Shown: in pieces, positions 8,654 through 16,911 of the stretch
Position numbering within the stretch: position 1 is the first letter of the stretch
How the letters are laid out: every line of letters starts with the position of its first letter
Assembly (NCBI GenBank): GCA_052388455.1
Contig: JBQTIA010000126.1
Span: 1 to 27,688 of the forward strand
DNA: 27,688 bases
Reading direction: 5' to 3'
Source of the DNA: CAZSNH01 sp052388455
Lineage (GTDB): Bacteria; Pseudomonadota; Alphaproteobacteria; Rhizobiales; Hyphomicrobiaceae
The notes under the pieces: model-generated
Told to the model about the DNA's origin: nothing
Seen by the model: only the letters and a program-made list of their open reading frames with translations
Databases searched by the model: none
Position numbers and translations under genes: made by a program

Positions 8654-9214
8654 ATGAACCTGTGGCTGCGCTTGTTCTGGCTGCTGATCTCGGCGCTTTG
8701 GCGGCCGGCCATCGCCCTGCCGCGCGGGGTGTCCGTGCTGCCCCTGCGGGTATGGCCGCACGACCTCGACCTCAGCCTGCACATGAACAACGGCCGCTAT
8801 CTGACGCTGATGGACCTCGGCCGCATCGACATGATGCTGGCGAGCGGACTGTGGCGCGCCATCGCCCGCCACCGATGGACGCCGATCGCCAGCGCCGTCA
8901 AGGTCCGCTTCCGGCGCGAGATGCGTCTCTTCCAGCGGTTCCGGCTGGAAACCCGGCTGCTGGCCTGGGTCGGCGATCAGGTCGTCATGGAGCAGGTGTT
9001 CGTGCTGGCCAGCGGGCCACGCGCCGGACAGGTCGCCGCCCACGCGCTGTTCAAGGGGGGCCTCTATGATCGCACCACCCGCAAGTTCGTGCCGATCTCA
9101 CGGCTGATGGAGGAATCCGGCGTCACCGCCGAAAATCCGCCTCTCTCCCCCGAAGTCGAAGCCTTTCTCAAAGCCGACGAGGAACTCAAACGCGCCGGCG
9201 CGGAGCGGGGGTGA
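8654..9214 (+). CDS. Hotdog-fold acyl-CoA thioesterase-like protein (THEM6-like)
   Basis: A 186-residue protein with the 4-hydroxybenzoyl-CoA thioesterase type hotdog fold. The signature DLDLSLHMNNGRYLTLMDLG (about residues 38-57) corresponds to the DxxxHxNNxxYL active-site helix of that superfamily. The overall organisation, with an N-terminal hydrophobic segment (residues 2-23) followed by one hotdog domain, matches THEM6-like proteins. Members are presumed to hydrolyse acyl-CoA esters, and the hydrophobic N-terminus suggests membrane association. ATG 8654 is the only start that keeps the hydrophobic segment. The gene is divergent from the TPR gene and followed by a 534-bp non-coding region. 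Catalytic activity is inferred from the fold only. Confidence 0.78.
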   Translation: MNLWLRLFWLLISALWRPAIALPRGVSVLPLRVWPHDLDLSLHMNNGRYLTLMDLGRIDMMLASGLWRAIARHRWTPIASAVKVRFRREMRLFQRFRLETRLLAWVGDQVVMEQVFVLASGPRAGQVAAHALFKGGLYDRTTRKFVPISRLMEESGVTAENPPLSPEVEAFLKADEELKRAGAERG

Positions 9215-9228
9215 GGGCGGCGGCGTTC

Positions 9229-9306
9229 CGGGACATGACCCGATCGCCTGACGGCACGGCCTGCTCTTTGCCGGAGCCCGCGCGATCGGGATCGTGTTCC
9301 GATAGG
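9229..9306 (+). repeat. 78-bp dispersed 3'-flanking repeat, copy B
   Basis: This begins about 15 bases after the thioesterase-like stop codon with GGGACATGACCCGATC and ends GATCGGGATCGTGTTCCGAT. It is the partner of 761-838 on the other strand. The outer blocks are nearly identical and the middle 10 bases differ. It forms the first part of the 534-bp gene-free stretch 9215-9748. Confidence 0.7.
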
Positions 9307-9311
9307 TCGGG

Positions 9312-9389
9312 CTAGTGTGATGATTCCGAAGTTCGCATTCATGTTGCTGCGAGTCCGGGCTGCGAACTTCGGAATCTGAATCACACTAG
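9312..9389. repeat. CTAG-ended palindromic element 1
   Basis: A 78-bp inverted repeat. The outer arms are CTAGTGTGA (9312-9320) and TCACACTAG (9381-9389). The inner arms are ATTCCGAAGTTCGCA (9323-9337) and TGCGAACTTCGGAAT (9361-9375), perfect over 15 bases. It lies 15 bp from a related element (9405-9480). It is probably a small non-autonomous mobile element. The TA within CTAG at each end would fit an IS630-type target duplication (inference). Confidence 0.7.
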
Positions 9390-9404
9390 AAAACATATGC
9401 TTGG

Positions 9405-9480
9405 CTAGTGTCCTCATCGTTCGCGAAGTTCGCCAAGACCCTCCAGCGGGTGGTTGCGAACTTCGCCAACGGGACACTAG
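9405..9480. repeat. CTAG-ended palindromic element 2
   Basis: A 76-bp inverted repeat. The outer arms are CTAGTGTCC (9405-9413) and GGACACTAG (9472-9480). The inner arms are GCGAAGTTCGC (9423-9433) and GCGAACTTCGC (9456-9466). It shares the GAAGTTCGC core and CTAGTGT ends with element 1, so the two belong to one family. Downstream to 9748 I see only a stray GCGAAGTT near 9565 and the ribosome-binding site of the next gene. Confidence 0.7.
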
Positions 9481-9748
9481 CTGCAACCTTTCCGCGAAGG
9501 CGCGGTCCGATGCAGCCAAATTCAAGGGTTGCGGCGGCTCTTTCGGCTCGCCACTTAGGATTTGCGAAGTTAATCTGCTCCAGAATTGACTGGCGCGGCC
9601 GAGTGAGGGCCCGGCCCTCTGTCGAACCGCGCAAAAGCCGTTTGGTCCGCCGCGCCCGCGGGGGCGGAAAGCGCCCTGACGGCCGGCGGGCTAGCGTCCT
9701 GACGCCGAGAAGGCCGCCACAGCCATTCCGTTCGGGAGGCAATTTGCC

Positions 9749-12217
9749 GTGACGACACTCGCGCTGCTCCTCGCAATCCTGTCCGGCGTCGTGGCGCTCG
9801 GGCTGCTGCAACCTTCGGTGTGGATTTGGGCGGCAGCGGCGGTCATGGGGGCGTGGCTGCTCTGGTCCTCCTGGCTCGGCCTGCTGCTGGCACTGGCCGC
9901 GATTCCCCTGATCGCCCTCTCTATCCCGTCGATCCGGCGGCAGTACGCCGTCGCGCCCGCCTTCCGAATGGTCAAAGGCATTTTGCCCAAAGTGTCCGAC
10001 ACCGAGCAGCAGGCGCTCGACGCCGGCACGGTCGGGTTCGACGCCGAGCTATTCTCCGGCGCGCCCGACTGGTCGAAGCTCCGCGCTGTCCCCGCGCTCT
10101 CGCTGACCAAGGAGGAGCAGGCGTTCCTCGACGGGCCAACCGAAGAGCTGTGCCGCATGATCGACGACTGGGAGGTGCGCTTCAGCGAGCGGCGCATCCC
10201 CGAGCGCATCTGGGATTTCGTGAAAAAGCACGGCTTCCTCGGGATGCTGATTTCGAAGGAGCACGGGGGTCTCGGTTTCTCGCCGCAGGCGCAGAGCCTG
10301 ATCCTCGGCAAGATCGCCTCGCGCTCGCCCGACGTGGTGACCATCGTCATGGTGCCGAACTCCTTGGGTCCCGGCGAGCTGATCGAGAAGTACGGCACGG
10401 ACGCGCAGAAGCATCATTTCCTGCCGCGTCTCGCCAAGGGGCTCGAAGTACCGTGCTTCTCGCTCACAGGCCCGACCTCCGGCTCCGACGCGGCGACCAT
10501 GCGCGACATCGGCACGGTCGTGCGCGGCAAGCACGAGGGCAAGGAGACGGTCGGCATCAGGCTCTCCTGGGACAAGCGCTACATCACGCTCGGACCCGAG
10601 GCGACGCTGGTCGGCCTCGCGTTCCGTCTGTTCGATCCCGAGAACATCCTCGGCAAGGGTGAGGACGTCGGCATCACCGTCGCCATGGTGCCGGCGACGC
10701 ATCCGGGCGTGCACATCGGCCGCCGGCATCTGCCCTCGGGCGCGGCGTTCCCGAACGGTCCCAACTGGGGCAAGGACGTTTTCATCCCCATCGACTGGAT
10801 CATCGGCGGAGAGAAGCAGGCCGGCCAGGGCTGGCGGATGCTGATGGAATGCCTCGCTGCCGGACGTGCCATTTCGTTGCCGTCCTCGGCCACCGCCGGC
10901 GCCAAGACGATGCTGCGCCACGCGACTGCGTACGGCCGCATCCGCAAGCAGTTCGGATTGCCGATCGCCCGTATGGAAGGCGTCGAGGAGGCGCTCGGCC
11001 GGCTGGTCGAGACGGCCTACGTCAACGAGGCCGCGCGCGCGGTGACGGCGGCCATGGTCAGCCGGGGCGAGAAGCCGTCGGTTATTTCAGCGCTGATGAA
11101 GTACCAGACCACGGAGCGGATGCGCCGCGCCGTCAACGACTCGATGGACATCCACGGCGGCCGCGCGATCTGCGACGGGCCGGCGAACTACCTGCAATCG
11201 GCTTATCAGATGGTTCCCGTCGGCATCACGGTCGAGGGCGCCAACATCCTGACCCGCACGCTGATCACCTTCGCGCAGGGCGCGCTCAGGGCGCATCCCT
11301 ACCTCTACAAGGAAGTGCAGGCGGCCCAGGACGCCGACGCCGACCGCGGTCTCGAAGCCTTCGACACGGCCTTCGGCGGTCACGTGTCCTATGCGGTCGC
11401 GAACGTCAGCGGCGCGCTGTTCCACAACCTGACCATCGGCCTCTTCGCGGGTGCCCCCGAGGTGCCGGCCGAGACGAAGCAAGTTTACAAGCAGCTCTCC
11501 CGCCAGAGCCGCAACTTCGCGCTCGTCTCGGATTTGACAGTCGCCTTGCTCGGCGGCGGACTCAAGGTCAAGCAGAAGCTCTCCGGGCGTCTCGCCGATG
11601 CGCTCTCGGAACTCTATCTCACGTCGTGCGTGGTGAAGCGCTTCGAGGACGACGGCAGCCCGGCCGCCGACCGCCCCATCGTCGCCATGTCAGCACAGAA
11701 CGGGCTCTGGCGGTTCGAGCAGGCCTTGAAGGGCACCATCGACAACTTCCCCGTCACGCCGGCCCGCTGGCTGATGCGCGTGCTGGTTTACCCCTTCGGC
11801 AGCCACTATCGGCCGGCCTCCGACCGGCTCGCCGGCCAGTGCGTGAAGAGCGTGCTCGAACCCGGCGAGGTCCGTGACCGGCTGACCCGTCACATCTTCG
11901 TCTCCGACGACGTCGACGATCAGACCGGCGTGCTGGAGGTGACGCTGGCAAAGGTCATCGCCGCCGAGGAAGCCGAGAAAAAGCTCGAAAAGGCCATCCG
12001 CGCCGGCACCGTGCGGCGCTATCACGGCATCGACTGGATCGGGGATGCGGCGACCAAGGGCGTCGTCACCGAGAGCGAGGCTCAGCTTCTTAAAGAGGTC
12101 GAGCGCCTGGTAGCGAAGGTCATCGCCGTCGACCACTTCGATCCGGAGGAAGTGAAGCCGAATTACAAGCCGCTCGGCCACAATTCCCGGGCACTCGAAA
12201 GCGCCGCCGCCGAGTAA
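9749..12217 (+). CDS. fadE: Acyl-CoA dehydrogenase, FadE type
   Basis: An 822-residue FAD enzyme that catalyses the first step of beta-oxidation, acyl-CoA to trans-2-enoyl-CoA. It is close in length and plan to E. coli FadE (814 residues). The N-terminus has two hydrophobic segments (about residues 3-20 and 24-58), so it is membrane-anchored. The acyl-CoA dehydrogenase core follows, with LTGPTSGSDAATMRD (about 239-253) and GITVEGANILTRTLI (about 492-506), where Glu496 is the probable catalytic base. The C-terminal 250 residues are the extra domain typical of FadE. The start is GTG 9749 with GGAGG about 10 bases upstream. The next gene begins 24 bases after the stop, so fadE and fadJ are almost certainly one transcript. 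Confidence 0.93.
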   Translation: MTTLALLLAILSGVVALGLLQPSVWIWAAAAVMGAWLLWSSWLGLLLALAAIPLIALSIPSIRRQYAVAPAFRMVKGILPKVSDTEQQALDAGTVGFDAELFSGAPDWSKLRAVPALSLTKEEQAFLDGPTEELCRMIDDWEVRFSERRIPERIWDFVKKHGFLGMLISKEHGGLGFSPQAQSLILGKIASRSPDVVTIVMVPNSLGPGELIEKYGTDAQKHHFLPRLAKGLEVPCFSLTGPTSGSDAATMRDIGTVVRGKHEGKETVGIRLSWDKRYITLGPEATLVGLAFRLFDPENILGKGEDVGITVAMVPATHPGVHIGRRHLPSGAAFPNGPNWGKDVFIPIDWIIGGEKQAGQGWRMLMECLAAGRAISLPSSATAGAKTMLRHATAYGRIRKQFGLPIARMEGVEEALGRLVETAYVNEAARAVTAAMVSRGEKPSVISALMKYQTTERMRRAVNDSMDIHGGRAICDGPANYLQSAYQMVPVGITVEGANILTRTLITFAQGALRAHPYLYKEVQAAQDADADRGLEAFDTAFGGHVSYAVANVSGALFHNLTIGLFAGAPEVPAETKQVYKQLSRQSRNFALVSDLTVALLGGGLKVKQKLSGRLADALSELYLTSCVVKRFEDDGSPAADRPIVAMSAQNGLWRFEQALKGTIDNFPVTPARWLMRVLVYPFGSHYRPASDRLAGQCVKSVLEPGEVRDRLTRHIFVSDDVDDQTGVLEVTLAKVIAAEEAEKKLEKAIRAGTVRRYHGIDWIGDAATKGVVTESEAQLLKEVERLVAKVIAVDHFDPEEVKPNYKPLGHNSRALESAAAE

Positions 12218-12241
12218 CGATCGATCCGAAGGAGCCGCGTC

Positions 12242-14254
12242 ATGGCCGAGCTGTATCTGCCCGACATCGCCAGTCTCAAGGACTGGAAATTCTCCGTCGA
12301 CGAGGAAGCCATCGCCTGGGCGATCTTCGACCGCGAAGGTCAGAGTGCCAACGCGCTCGGCAAGCGGCCGCTCGAGGAGCTGAACTCCATCGTCACCAGG
12401 GTCGAGGACGGCGCGAGGGACCGCTCCATCCGCGGCCTCGTCATCATGTCGGGCAAGGAGAAGGGGTTCATCGTCGGCGCCGACATCAACGAGTTCGAAA
12501 ATTTTGAGACCGAGCAGCAGGTCGTCGAAATGCTGGCGCCTGTGAACAGGCTGTTGGACCGCATCGAGCGCATGAGCGTGCCGACCGTCGCCGCCATCCA
12601 CGGGGTGTGCGTCGGCGGCGGCTTCGAGCTGGTTCTCGCCTGCCAGTACCGCATCGCGACCAGCGACGAAGCCACGCGCGTCGGCTTCCCCGAGGTCAAG
12701 CTCGGCATCTTTCCCGGCTTCAACGGCACGGCCCGCTCGATCCGCGCCGCGGGACCGATCGCGGCCATGCAGAACATGCTGACCGGCGCCTTCATCCGGG
12801 CTCGGGCCGCGAAAGCGCTGGGCTTCATCGACGAGCTTGTCGCCAGCAAGGGCGCCCTGCGCTGGGCGGCGCGCAAGGCCGTTCTGCAGAAGCGCAAGTC
12901 GAAGCCGGCCGGGCTCGTCAAATCCGTGCTGACCAAATGGCCGGCGCGCGGATTGCTGGCGGGCCGCATGCGGGACGAGACGAAAAAGAAGGCGCGAGAG
13001 GATCACTATCCCGCGCCGTTCCGACTGATCGATCTGTTCGAAAACCACGGCGGCGACTTCAATGCCCTGAAGGCGGCGGAAACCCGCGCCTTCGCGCCGC
13101 TGATGGTCTCCGAGCAGTCGCGAAACCTGCGCCGCGTGTTCAAGCTCTCGGAAGCGCTGAAGGCGCAGGCGCCCAAGGATGTGAAATGGCGCCCCCTTCG
13201 CGCCCACATCATCGGGGCCGGCACCATGGGCGCCGACATTGCCGGCTGGTGCGTGACCTCCGGCATGGAGGTGACGCTGCAGGATCTATCCGCCGACCAG
13301 ATCGCCAAGGGCATCGCCGCTCAGGGCAAGTTGTTCGCGAAGAAATACAAGACCAAGGCCGAGCGCGACGCGGCGAAAGCCCGGCTCATCGCCGATCCCA
13401 ACGGTGACGGCGTACCGCGCGCCGACATCGTCATCGAAGCCATCGTCGAAAAGCTGGACGTCAAGCAGCGGCTGTTCGGCGATCTCGAAAAGAAGCTGAA
13501 GCCCGGCGCGGTGATGGCCACCAACACGTCCTCGCTGCAGATCGAGGACATCGCCCAGCCGCTCGCCGATCCGGGCCGGCTGATCGGCATCCACTTCTTC
13601 AACCCCGTCGCGCAGATGCCGCTGGTCGAAGTGGTGCGCGGCGCGACGAGCAGGGCGGAGGAGGTGAACAAGGGATGTGCCTTCGTCACCGCGATCGGCA
13701 AGTTCCCGCTGGTGACCAAGAGCGTGCCGGGCTTCCTCGTCAACCGCGTGCTGGCGCCCTACATGATGGCAGCCATGGCGCGGCTGGAGCAAGGTGAGGA
13801 CAAGGAAAAAATCGACGAGGCGGCCCGCGCCTTCGGAATGCCCATGGGTCCGATCGAGCTTGCCGACAATGTCGGTCTCGATGTCTGCGCCCACGTCGGC
13901 AAGATCCTGAAGCTCGATCCGGCCGGCTCGCGGCTGGAGCGGCTCGTGGAGAGCGGCCGGCTCGGCAAGAAGTCGGGCGAGGGCTTCTACGTCTGGAAGG
14001 ACGGAAAGCCGGTGAAGGCGACGATGCGCAGCTACGACAAGGCGGAGATGGACACACTCGGCCGGGAGCTGGTCGAGCCGCTGATCGCAGAAGCCGAAAA
14101 GGCGCTGAGCGAGCGGGTGGTGGAGAGCGCCGATCTCGTCGACGCCGGCGTCATCTTCGGCACCGGCTTCGCGCCGTTCCGCGGCGGCCCGCTGCATTAC
14201 AAGGCGAAGGAGACACCGGCCAAGCCGCGGCTCGTGGCGGCTGCAGCGGAATAG
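12242..14254 (+). CDS. fadJ: Fused enoyl-CoA hydratase / 3-hydroxyacyl-CoA dehydrogenase (FadJ/FadB-like)
   Basis: A 670-residue bifunctional beta-oxidation enzyme. The N-terminal crotonase domain (about residues 15-210) has the oxyanion-hole segment VGADINEF (78-85) and both catalytic glutamates: Glu129 in GGGFEL and Glu151 in FPEVKLGIFPGF. A linker of about 110 residues leads to the NAD-binding domain, with GAGTMGADIAG (325-335) and catalytic His451 in IGIHFFNPVAQMP. The C-terminal dehydrogenase domain follows (VPGFLVNRVLAPY, 495-507, and MGPIELADNVGLD). It is slightly shorter than E. coli FadJ/FadB. Its downstream partner is a FadI-type thiolase, which favours fadJ naming and an alpha/beta trifunctional complex. 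A REP palindrome (14264-14289) starts 9 bases after the stop. Confidence 0.92.
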   Translation: MAELYLPDIASLKDWKFSVDEEAIAWAIFDREGQSANALGKRPLEELNSIVTRVEDGARDRSIRGLVIMSGKEKGFIVGADINEFENFETEQQVVEMLAPVNRLLDRIERMSVPTVAAIHGVCVGGGFELVLACQYRIATSDEATRVGFPEVKLGIFPGFNGTARSIRAAGPIAAMQNMLTGAFIRARAAKALGFIDELVASKGALRWAARKAVLQKRKSKPAGLVKSVLTKWPARGLLAGRMRDETKKKAREDHYPAPFRLIDLFENHGGDFNALKAAETRAFAPLMVSEQSRNLRRVFKLSEALKAQAPKDVKWRPLRAHIIGAGTMGADIAGWCVTSGMEVTLQDLSADQIAKGIAAQGKLFAKKYKTKAERDAAKARLIADPNGDGVPRADIVIEAIVEKLDVKQRLFGDLEKKLKPGAVMATNTSSLQIEDIAQPLADPGRLIGIHFFNPVAQMPLVEVVRGATSRAEEVNKGCAFVTAIGKFPLVTKSVPGFLVNRVLAPYMMAAMARLEQGEDKEKIDEAARAFGMPMGPIELADNVGLDVCAHVGKILKLDPAGSRLERLVESGRLGKKSGEGFYVWKDGKPVKATMRSYDKAEMDTLGRELVEPLIAEAEKALSERVVESADLVDAGVIFGTGFAPFRGGPLHYKAKETPAKPRLVAAAAE

Positions 14255-14263
14255 AGTTCGACG

Positions 14264-14289
14264 GGTGTCGGCCCTCAGGGTCTGACACC
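14264..14289. repeat. REP palindrome R1
   Basis: Arms GGTGTCGGCCC and GGGTCTGACACC around a short loop, with two changes from the consensus in the left arm. It starts 9 bases after the fadJ stop. It pairs with R2 46 bases downstream to make a BIME-like unit between fadJ and fadI. The GGTC tail is absent. Confidence 0.75.
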
Positions 14290-14335
14290 ATGGCTCCGTA
14301 CGATCCAACGACGTCCCATTGCCAATCCTGTCAGA

Positions 14336-14366
14336 GGTGTCAGACCCTCTGGGTCTGACACCGGTC
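14336..14366. repeat. REP palindrome R2 with GGTC tail
   Basis: Perfect 12-base arms GGTGTCAGACCC and GGGTCTGACACC around loop TCT, followed by GGTC (14363-14366). It ends 15 bases before the fadI start codon and immediately upstream of its AGAGAGAAG ribosome-binding region. A hairpin here could influence how much fadI is translated relative to fadJ (inference). Confidence 0.85.
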
Positions 14367-14381
14367 AAGAGAGAGAAGCCC

Positions 14382-15686
14382 ATGACCGAAGCACTTCGCC
14401 GCGTGGCCGTCATCGGCGGCGTTCGCACGCCGTTCTGCCGCTCCAACACGCTCTATGCCGATCTCTCCAACCTCGACATGATGACGGCAGCGCTGAACGG
14501 CCTTGTCGAGAAATACCGTCTAAAGGGCGCGCACATCGACGAGGTGGTCGGCGGCGCCGTCGTCACGCATTCCAAGGACTTCAACATCGCGCGCGAGGCC
14601 GTGCTCGGCACCCAGCTCGCCACCTCGACGCCGGGCATTACGCTGATCCAGGCGTGCGGCACGAGCTTGCAGGCGGCGATGGGCATTGCCGCCAAGATCG
14701 CGACGGGCGCCATCGACAGCGGCATCGCCATCGGCTCGGATACGACCAGCGACGCTCCGATCGTGTTCTCGCGCCGCTCGGCGCAGAAGTTCGTCAAGCT
14801 CGGCAACGCGCGCACGACGCAGGAGAAGCTGAAGGTCGTCTCCGAGTTCCGCCCGGCCGATTTCGCGCCGCAGCCGCCGACCGTCGCGGAGCCGCGCACG
14901 GGGCTGACCATGGGCCAGCACTGCGAGCTGATGGCGCAGCACTGGAAGATCCCCCGCGAAGCTCAGGACAAGCTCGCCTACGAAAGCCACACCAAGGCGG
15001 CGGAAGCCTACCGCTCGGGCTACATGGACGACCTCGTCGTGCCGTGCGCCGGTGTGTTCCGCGACAACAATTTGCGCACCGACGTCAGCCTCGACAAGCT
15101 GGCCACTCTCAAAACCGCCTTCGACAAATCCGACAAGGGTACGCTGACGGCGGCCAACTCGACGCCGCTGACCGATGGGGCGGCCTGCGTGCTTCTGTGC
15201 AGCGAAGAGTGGGCGAGGAAGCGCGGGCTTCCCATCGCCGCCTATCTCACGGCGTCCCAGCACGTCGCCAACGACTTCGTGGCCGGAGAGGGCCTGCTGA
15301 TGGCGCCGACGCTGGCGGTCGCCAAGCTGCTCGACCGCGCCGGGCTGAAGCTCCAGGATTTCGACTATTACGAGATCCACGAGGCCTTCGCGGCGCAGGT
15401 TCTGGCAACGCTGAAGGCCTGGGAGGACCCGGAGTACTGCAAGCGGGTGCTGGGCAGGGATGCGGCGCTCGGTTCCATCGATCCGGCCAAACTCAACGTG
15501 AAGGGTTCGTCGATCGCCTTCGGCCATCCCTTCGCGGCGACCGGCGCGCGCATCGTCGCCAATCTCGCCAAGCTGCTCGCCGATCATCCCGGCCGCGGCC
15601 TCATCTCGGTGTGCACCGCCGGCGCCATGGGCGTCGCGGCGATCATGGAAAGCGCCAAGGCGGCCGAGGTGAAGGCGGCGGCTTGA
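14382..15686 (+). CDS. fadI: Acetyl-CoA acyltransferase (thiolase), FadI type
   Basis: A 434-residue thiolase that cleaves 3-ketoacyl-CoA with CoA to give acetyl-CoA and a shortened acyl-CoA, the last step of beta-oxidation. Visible catalytic residues are Cys92 (IQACGTSLQA), His333 in EIHEAFAAQ, His382 in FGHPFAATG and Cys411 in CTAGAMG. The HEAF box, in place of the NEAF of FadA-like thiolases, is typical of the FadI/HADHB group that partners FadJ-type alpha chains. CTAGAMG differs slightly from the usual CxGGGxG. ATG 14382 was chosen because the family N-terminus starts there and a purine-rich AGAGAGAAG precedes it. The longer open frame upstream is simply translated REP palindrome. Confidence 0.93.
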   Translation: MTEALRRVAVIGGVRTPFCRSNTLYADLSNLDMMTAALNGLVEKYRLKGAHIDEVVGGAVVTHSKDFNIAREAVLGTQLATSTPGITLIQACGTSLQAAMGIAAKIATGAIDSGIAIGSDTTSDAPIVFSRRSAQKFVKLGNARTTQEKLKVVSEFRPADFAPQPPTVAEPRTGLTMGQHCELMAQHWKIPREAQDKLAYESHTKAAEAYRSGYMDDLVVPCAGVFRDNNLRTDVSLDKLATLKTAFDKSDKGTLTAANSTPLTDGAACVLLCSEEWARKRGLPIAAYLTASQHVANDFVAGEGLLMAPTLAVAKLLDRAGLKLQDFDYYEIHEAFAAQVLATLKAWEDPEYCKRVLGRDAALGSIDPAKLNVKGSSIAFGHPFAATGARIVANLAKLLADHPGRGLISVCTAGAMGVAAIMESAKAAEVKAAA

Positions 15687-15729
15687 CGCCTATGTCAACC
15701 TAGAATCGCAGGGGCAGGGGAACCTTCAC

Positions 15730-16029
15730 TTGGTCAACGGTCGGAGTAGAACACTGGGTGATGTGCGGGAGGCGTATCAGGTCGCGCGCCGCAAGAAACT
15801 GCCGTGGCGCGCGCATCCGTATTGGGCGCTCGCTTCGCTCGGCTTTGCTGCTGCCATCATCTGGGCCGGGATGAAGTTTCATTGGAACGGGGCCGGTCTT
15901 TACATCGGCGTGTTGGTGATGTTCTACCTGATGGCGGGTGTGTGGGTATTGCTTTACGAGTTGGTTGAAGGCGCGATCGATGCGTTCATCGCGATTGTTC
16001 GACGCCGCTTCGGCAAGAGAAAGTTTTAG
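15730..16029 (+). CDS. Small two-helix membrane protein, function unknown
   Basis: A 99-residue basic protein not recognised as a named family. It has two predicted membrane helices (about residues 31-50, YWALASLGFA onward, and 56-79, GLYIGVLVMF onward). An N-terminal arm rich in Arg/Lys and a C-terminal RRRFGKRKF would both face the cytoplasm by the positive-inside rule. The start is TTG 15730, preceded by AGGGGAA at an 8-base spacing; no better ATG exists. The base composition looks less GC-rich than that of the fad genes. It sits between fadI and the RAYT gene. No function can be assigned. Confidence 0.55.
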   Translation: MVNGRSRTLGDVREAYQVARRKKLPWRAHPYWALASLGFAAAIIWAGMKFHWNGAGLYIGVLVMFYLMAGVWVLLYELVEGAIDAFIAIVRRRFGKRKF

Positions 16030-16055
16030 ACACGTGCTCGACCTTCCGAGCCACG

Positions 16056-16086
16056 GTGTCAGACCCGGAGGGTCTGACACCGGTCG
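16056..16086. repeat. REP palindrome R3 with GGTC tail (flanks RAYT on its 3' side)
   Basis: Perfect 12-base arms GGTGTCAGACCC and GGGTCTGACACC around loop GGA, followed by GGTC (16083-16086). It lies 66 bases beyond the stop of the RAYT gene and 27 bases after the small membrane protein stop. Confidence 0.85.
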
Positions 16087-16151
16087 GCGTGCATGATTTC
16101 AATCAGGCTGCGATCCGTCCGATACGTTGGGTGTCTGGCGTCACGCAGGTG

Positions 16152-16790
16152 TCAATCCTTCATCTCCGCATTCCGTCGGCGTGTGATCTCCTCGACGCCC
16201 TCTCGCAAGAAATCGGCATAGCGCGTGCTCGCATGCGGCGGACCAAAAAGCTCGAGGATTTCCGATGTTTGCAGCCGATCCGGTTTTGGTGAGGCGCCGA
16301 GATAGTAACGACCGCTCGACCAAGGCCAATCCTCAGCGGATTGCACCAATGCGGCCTCCACCGGGTTGAGGTGAATATACCGGCTGACCTGGGCGAAATA
16401 ACCGTCATTGCCGACTTCACGAGAGGCATAGCGACCGCGAAAAAGCGGTCCGTCGCGCTCGTCCCGCATGTTCTTGAGGCGCGTAAATCGCCCCGATGCG
16501 AAACGCATGGCGTCGGGGAGTCTGCCGGTCAAGCTGCGCACGAGCAGGTGGTAGTGGTTCGTCATCAAGCAGTAGGCGTGGATTTCGATGCCGTAACGAT
16601 TCGCTGCCAGAGCCACGCATTCCAGAAAGAGTTCGCATTTGTCCGGGTTGCTGAGAATAGCGGCACGGCCCGCTGCGCGATTGACGATGTTATGCCAAGC
16701 GCCTTCAAAGTCCATTCGATGTGACCGCGGCACGATTGGTTCCGATGTATCGGTTGGTTCGCTCAGAGAGCTTGCCGCGCCGCTGCCCAT
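16152..16790 (-). CDS. REP-associated tyrosine transposase (RAYT, Y1/IS200-like)
   Basis: A 212-residue single-domain HUH/Y1 transposase of the RAYT family. These enzymes nick and join single-stranded DNA at REP hairpins and are thought to spread REP elements. Hallmarks are a GAWHNIVNRAAGRAAIL opening (compare GAxYHVxxRGxxRxxIF in relatives), the metal-binding HUH motif as HYHLL in YCLMTNHYHLLVRSL, FRGRYASREV, and the catalytic-tyrosine helix YFAQVSRYIHLNPV. The C-terminus with WPWSSGRYYLG is also typical. ATG 16790 is used. GTG 16733 (VPRSHRMDFEGAW) corresponds better to the usual family start, and the frame also opens at TTG 16814. The gene is flanked by REP palindromes at 16056-16086 and 16823-16897 and appears intact. 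No IS ends or transposon partner genes are visible. Confidence 0.88.
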   Translation of the reverse strand: MGSGAASSLSEPTDTSEPIVPRSHRMDFEGAWHNIVNRAAGRAAILSNPDKCELFLECVALAANRYGIEIHAYCLMTNHYHLLVRSLTGRLPDAMRFASGRFTRLKNMRDERDGPLFRGRYASREVGNDGYFAQVSRYIHLNPVEAALVQSAEDWPWSSGRYYLGASPKPDRLQTSEILELFGPPHASTRYADFLREGVEEITRRRNAEMKD

Positions 16791-16822
16791 GAGGCAAGTG
16801 TTGGCTTCCACCAACGGTGCAT

Positions 16823-16897
16823 GGTGTCAGGCCCATGCCGAAGGCATGTCCTCAGGTCGGAGGCGTGTCTCCGATACGACATGACGGGTCTGACACC
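16823..16897. repeat. Long REP unit R4 (flanks RAYT on its 5' side)
   Basis: REP arms GGTGTCAGGCCC (16823-16834) and GGGTCTGACACC (16886-16897) are separated by about 51 bases. This spacer holds two small hairpins (CATGCC/GGCATG and CGGAG/CTCCG), giving a branched structure. It fills the gap between the RAYT 5' end and the cfa start at 16912. The tail after the right arm is TGTC rather than GGTC. Confidence 0.75.
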
Positions 16898-16911
16898 TGT
16901 CGAGAGTTCAA

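Noticed and set aside
6987..8657. Long plus-strand open frame (556 codons)
   Set aside because: It is the antisense shadow of the TPR gene and its repeats mirror the TPR periodicity.
11690..13207. Long minus-strand open frame (505 codons)
   Set aside because: It overlaps fadE and fadJ antisense and has no recognisable domain.
16056..16292. Open frame starting MSDPEGLTPV
   Set aside because: It is the translated REP palindrome running antisense into the RAYT gene. The same VSDPxGLTP string appears at other REP copies (14319, 15700-16080 minus, 18233-18478 minus), which explains it.
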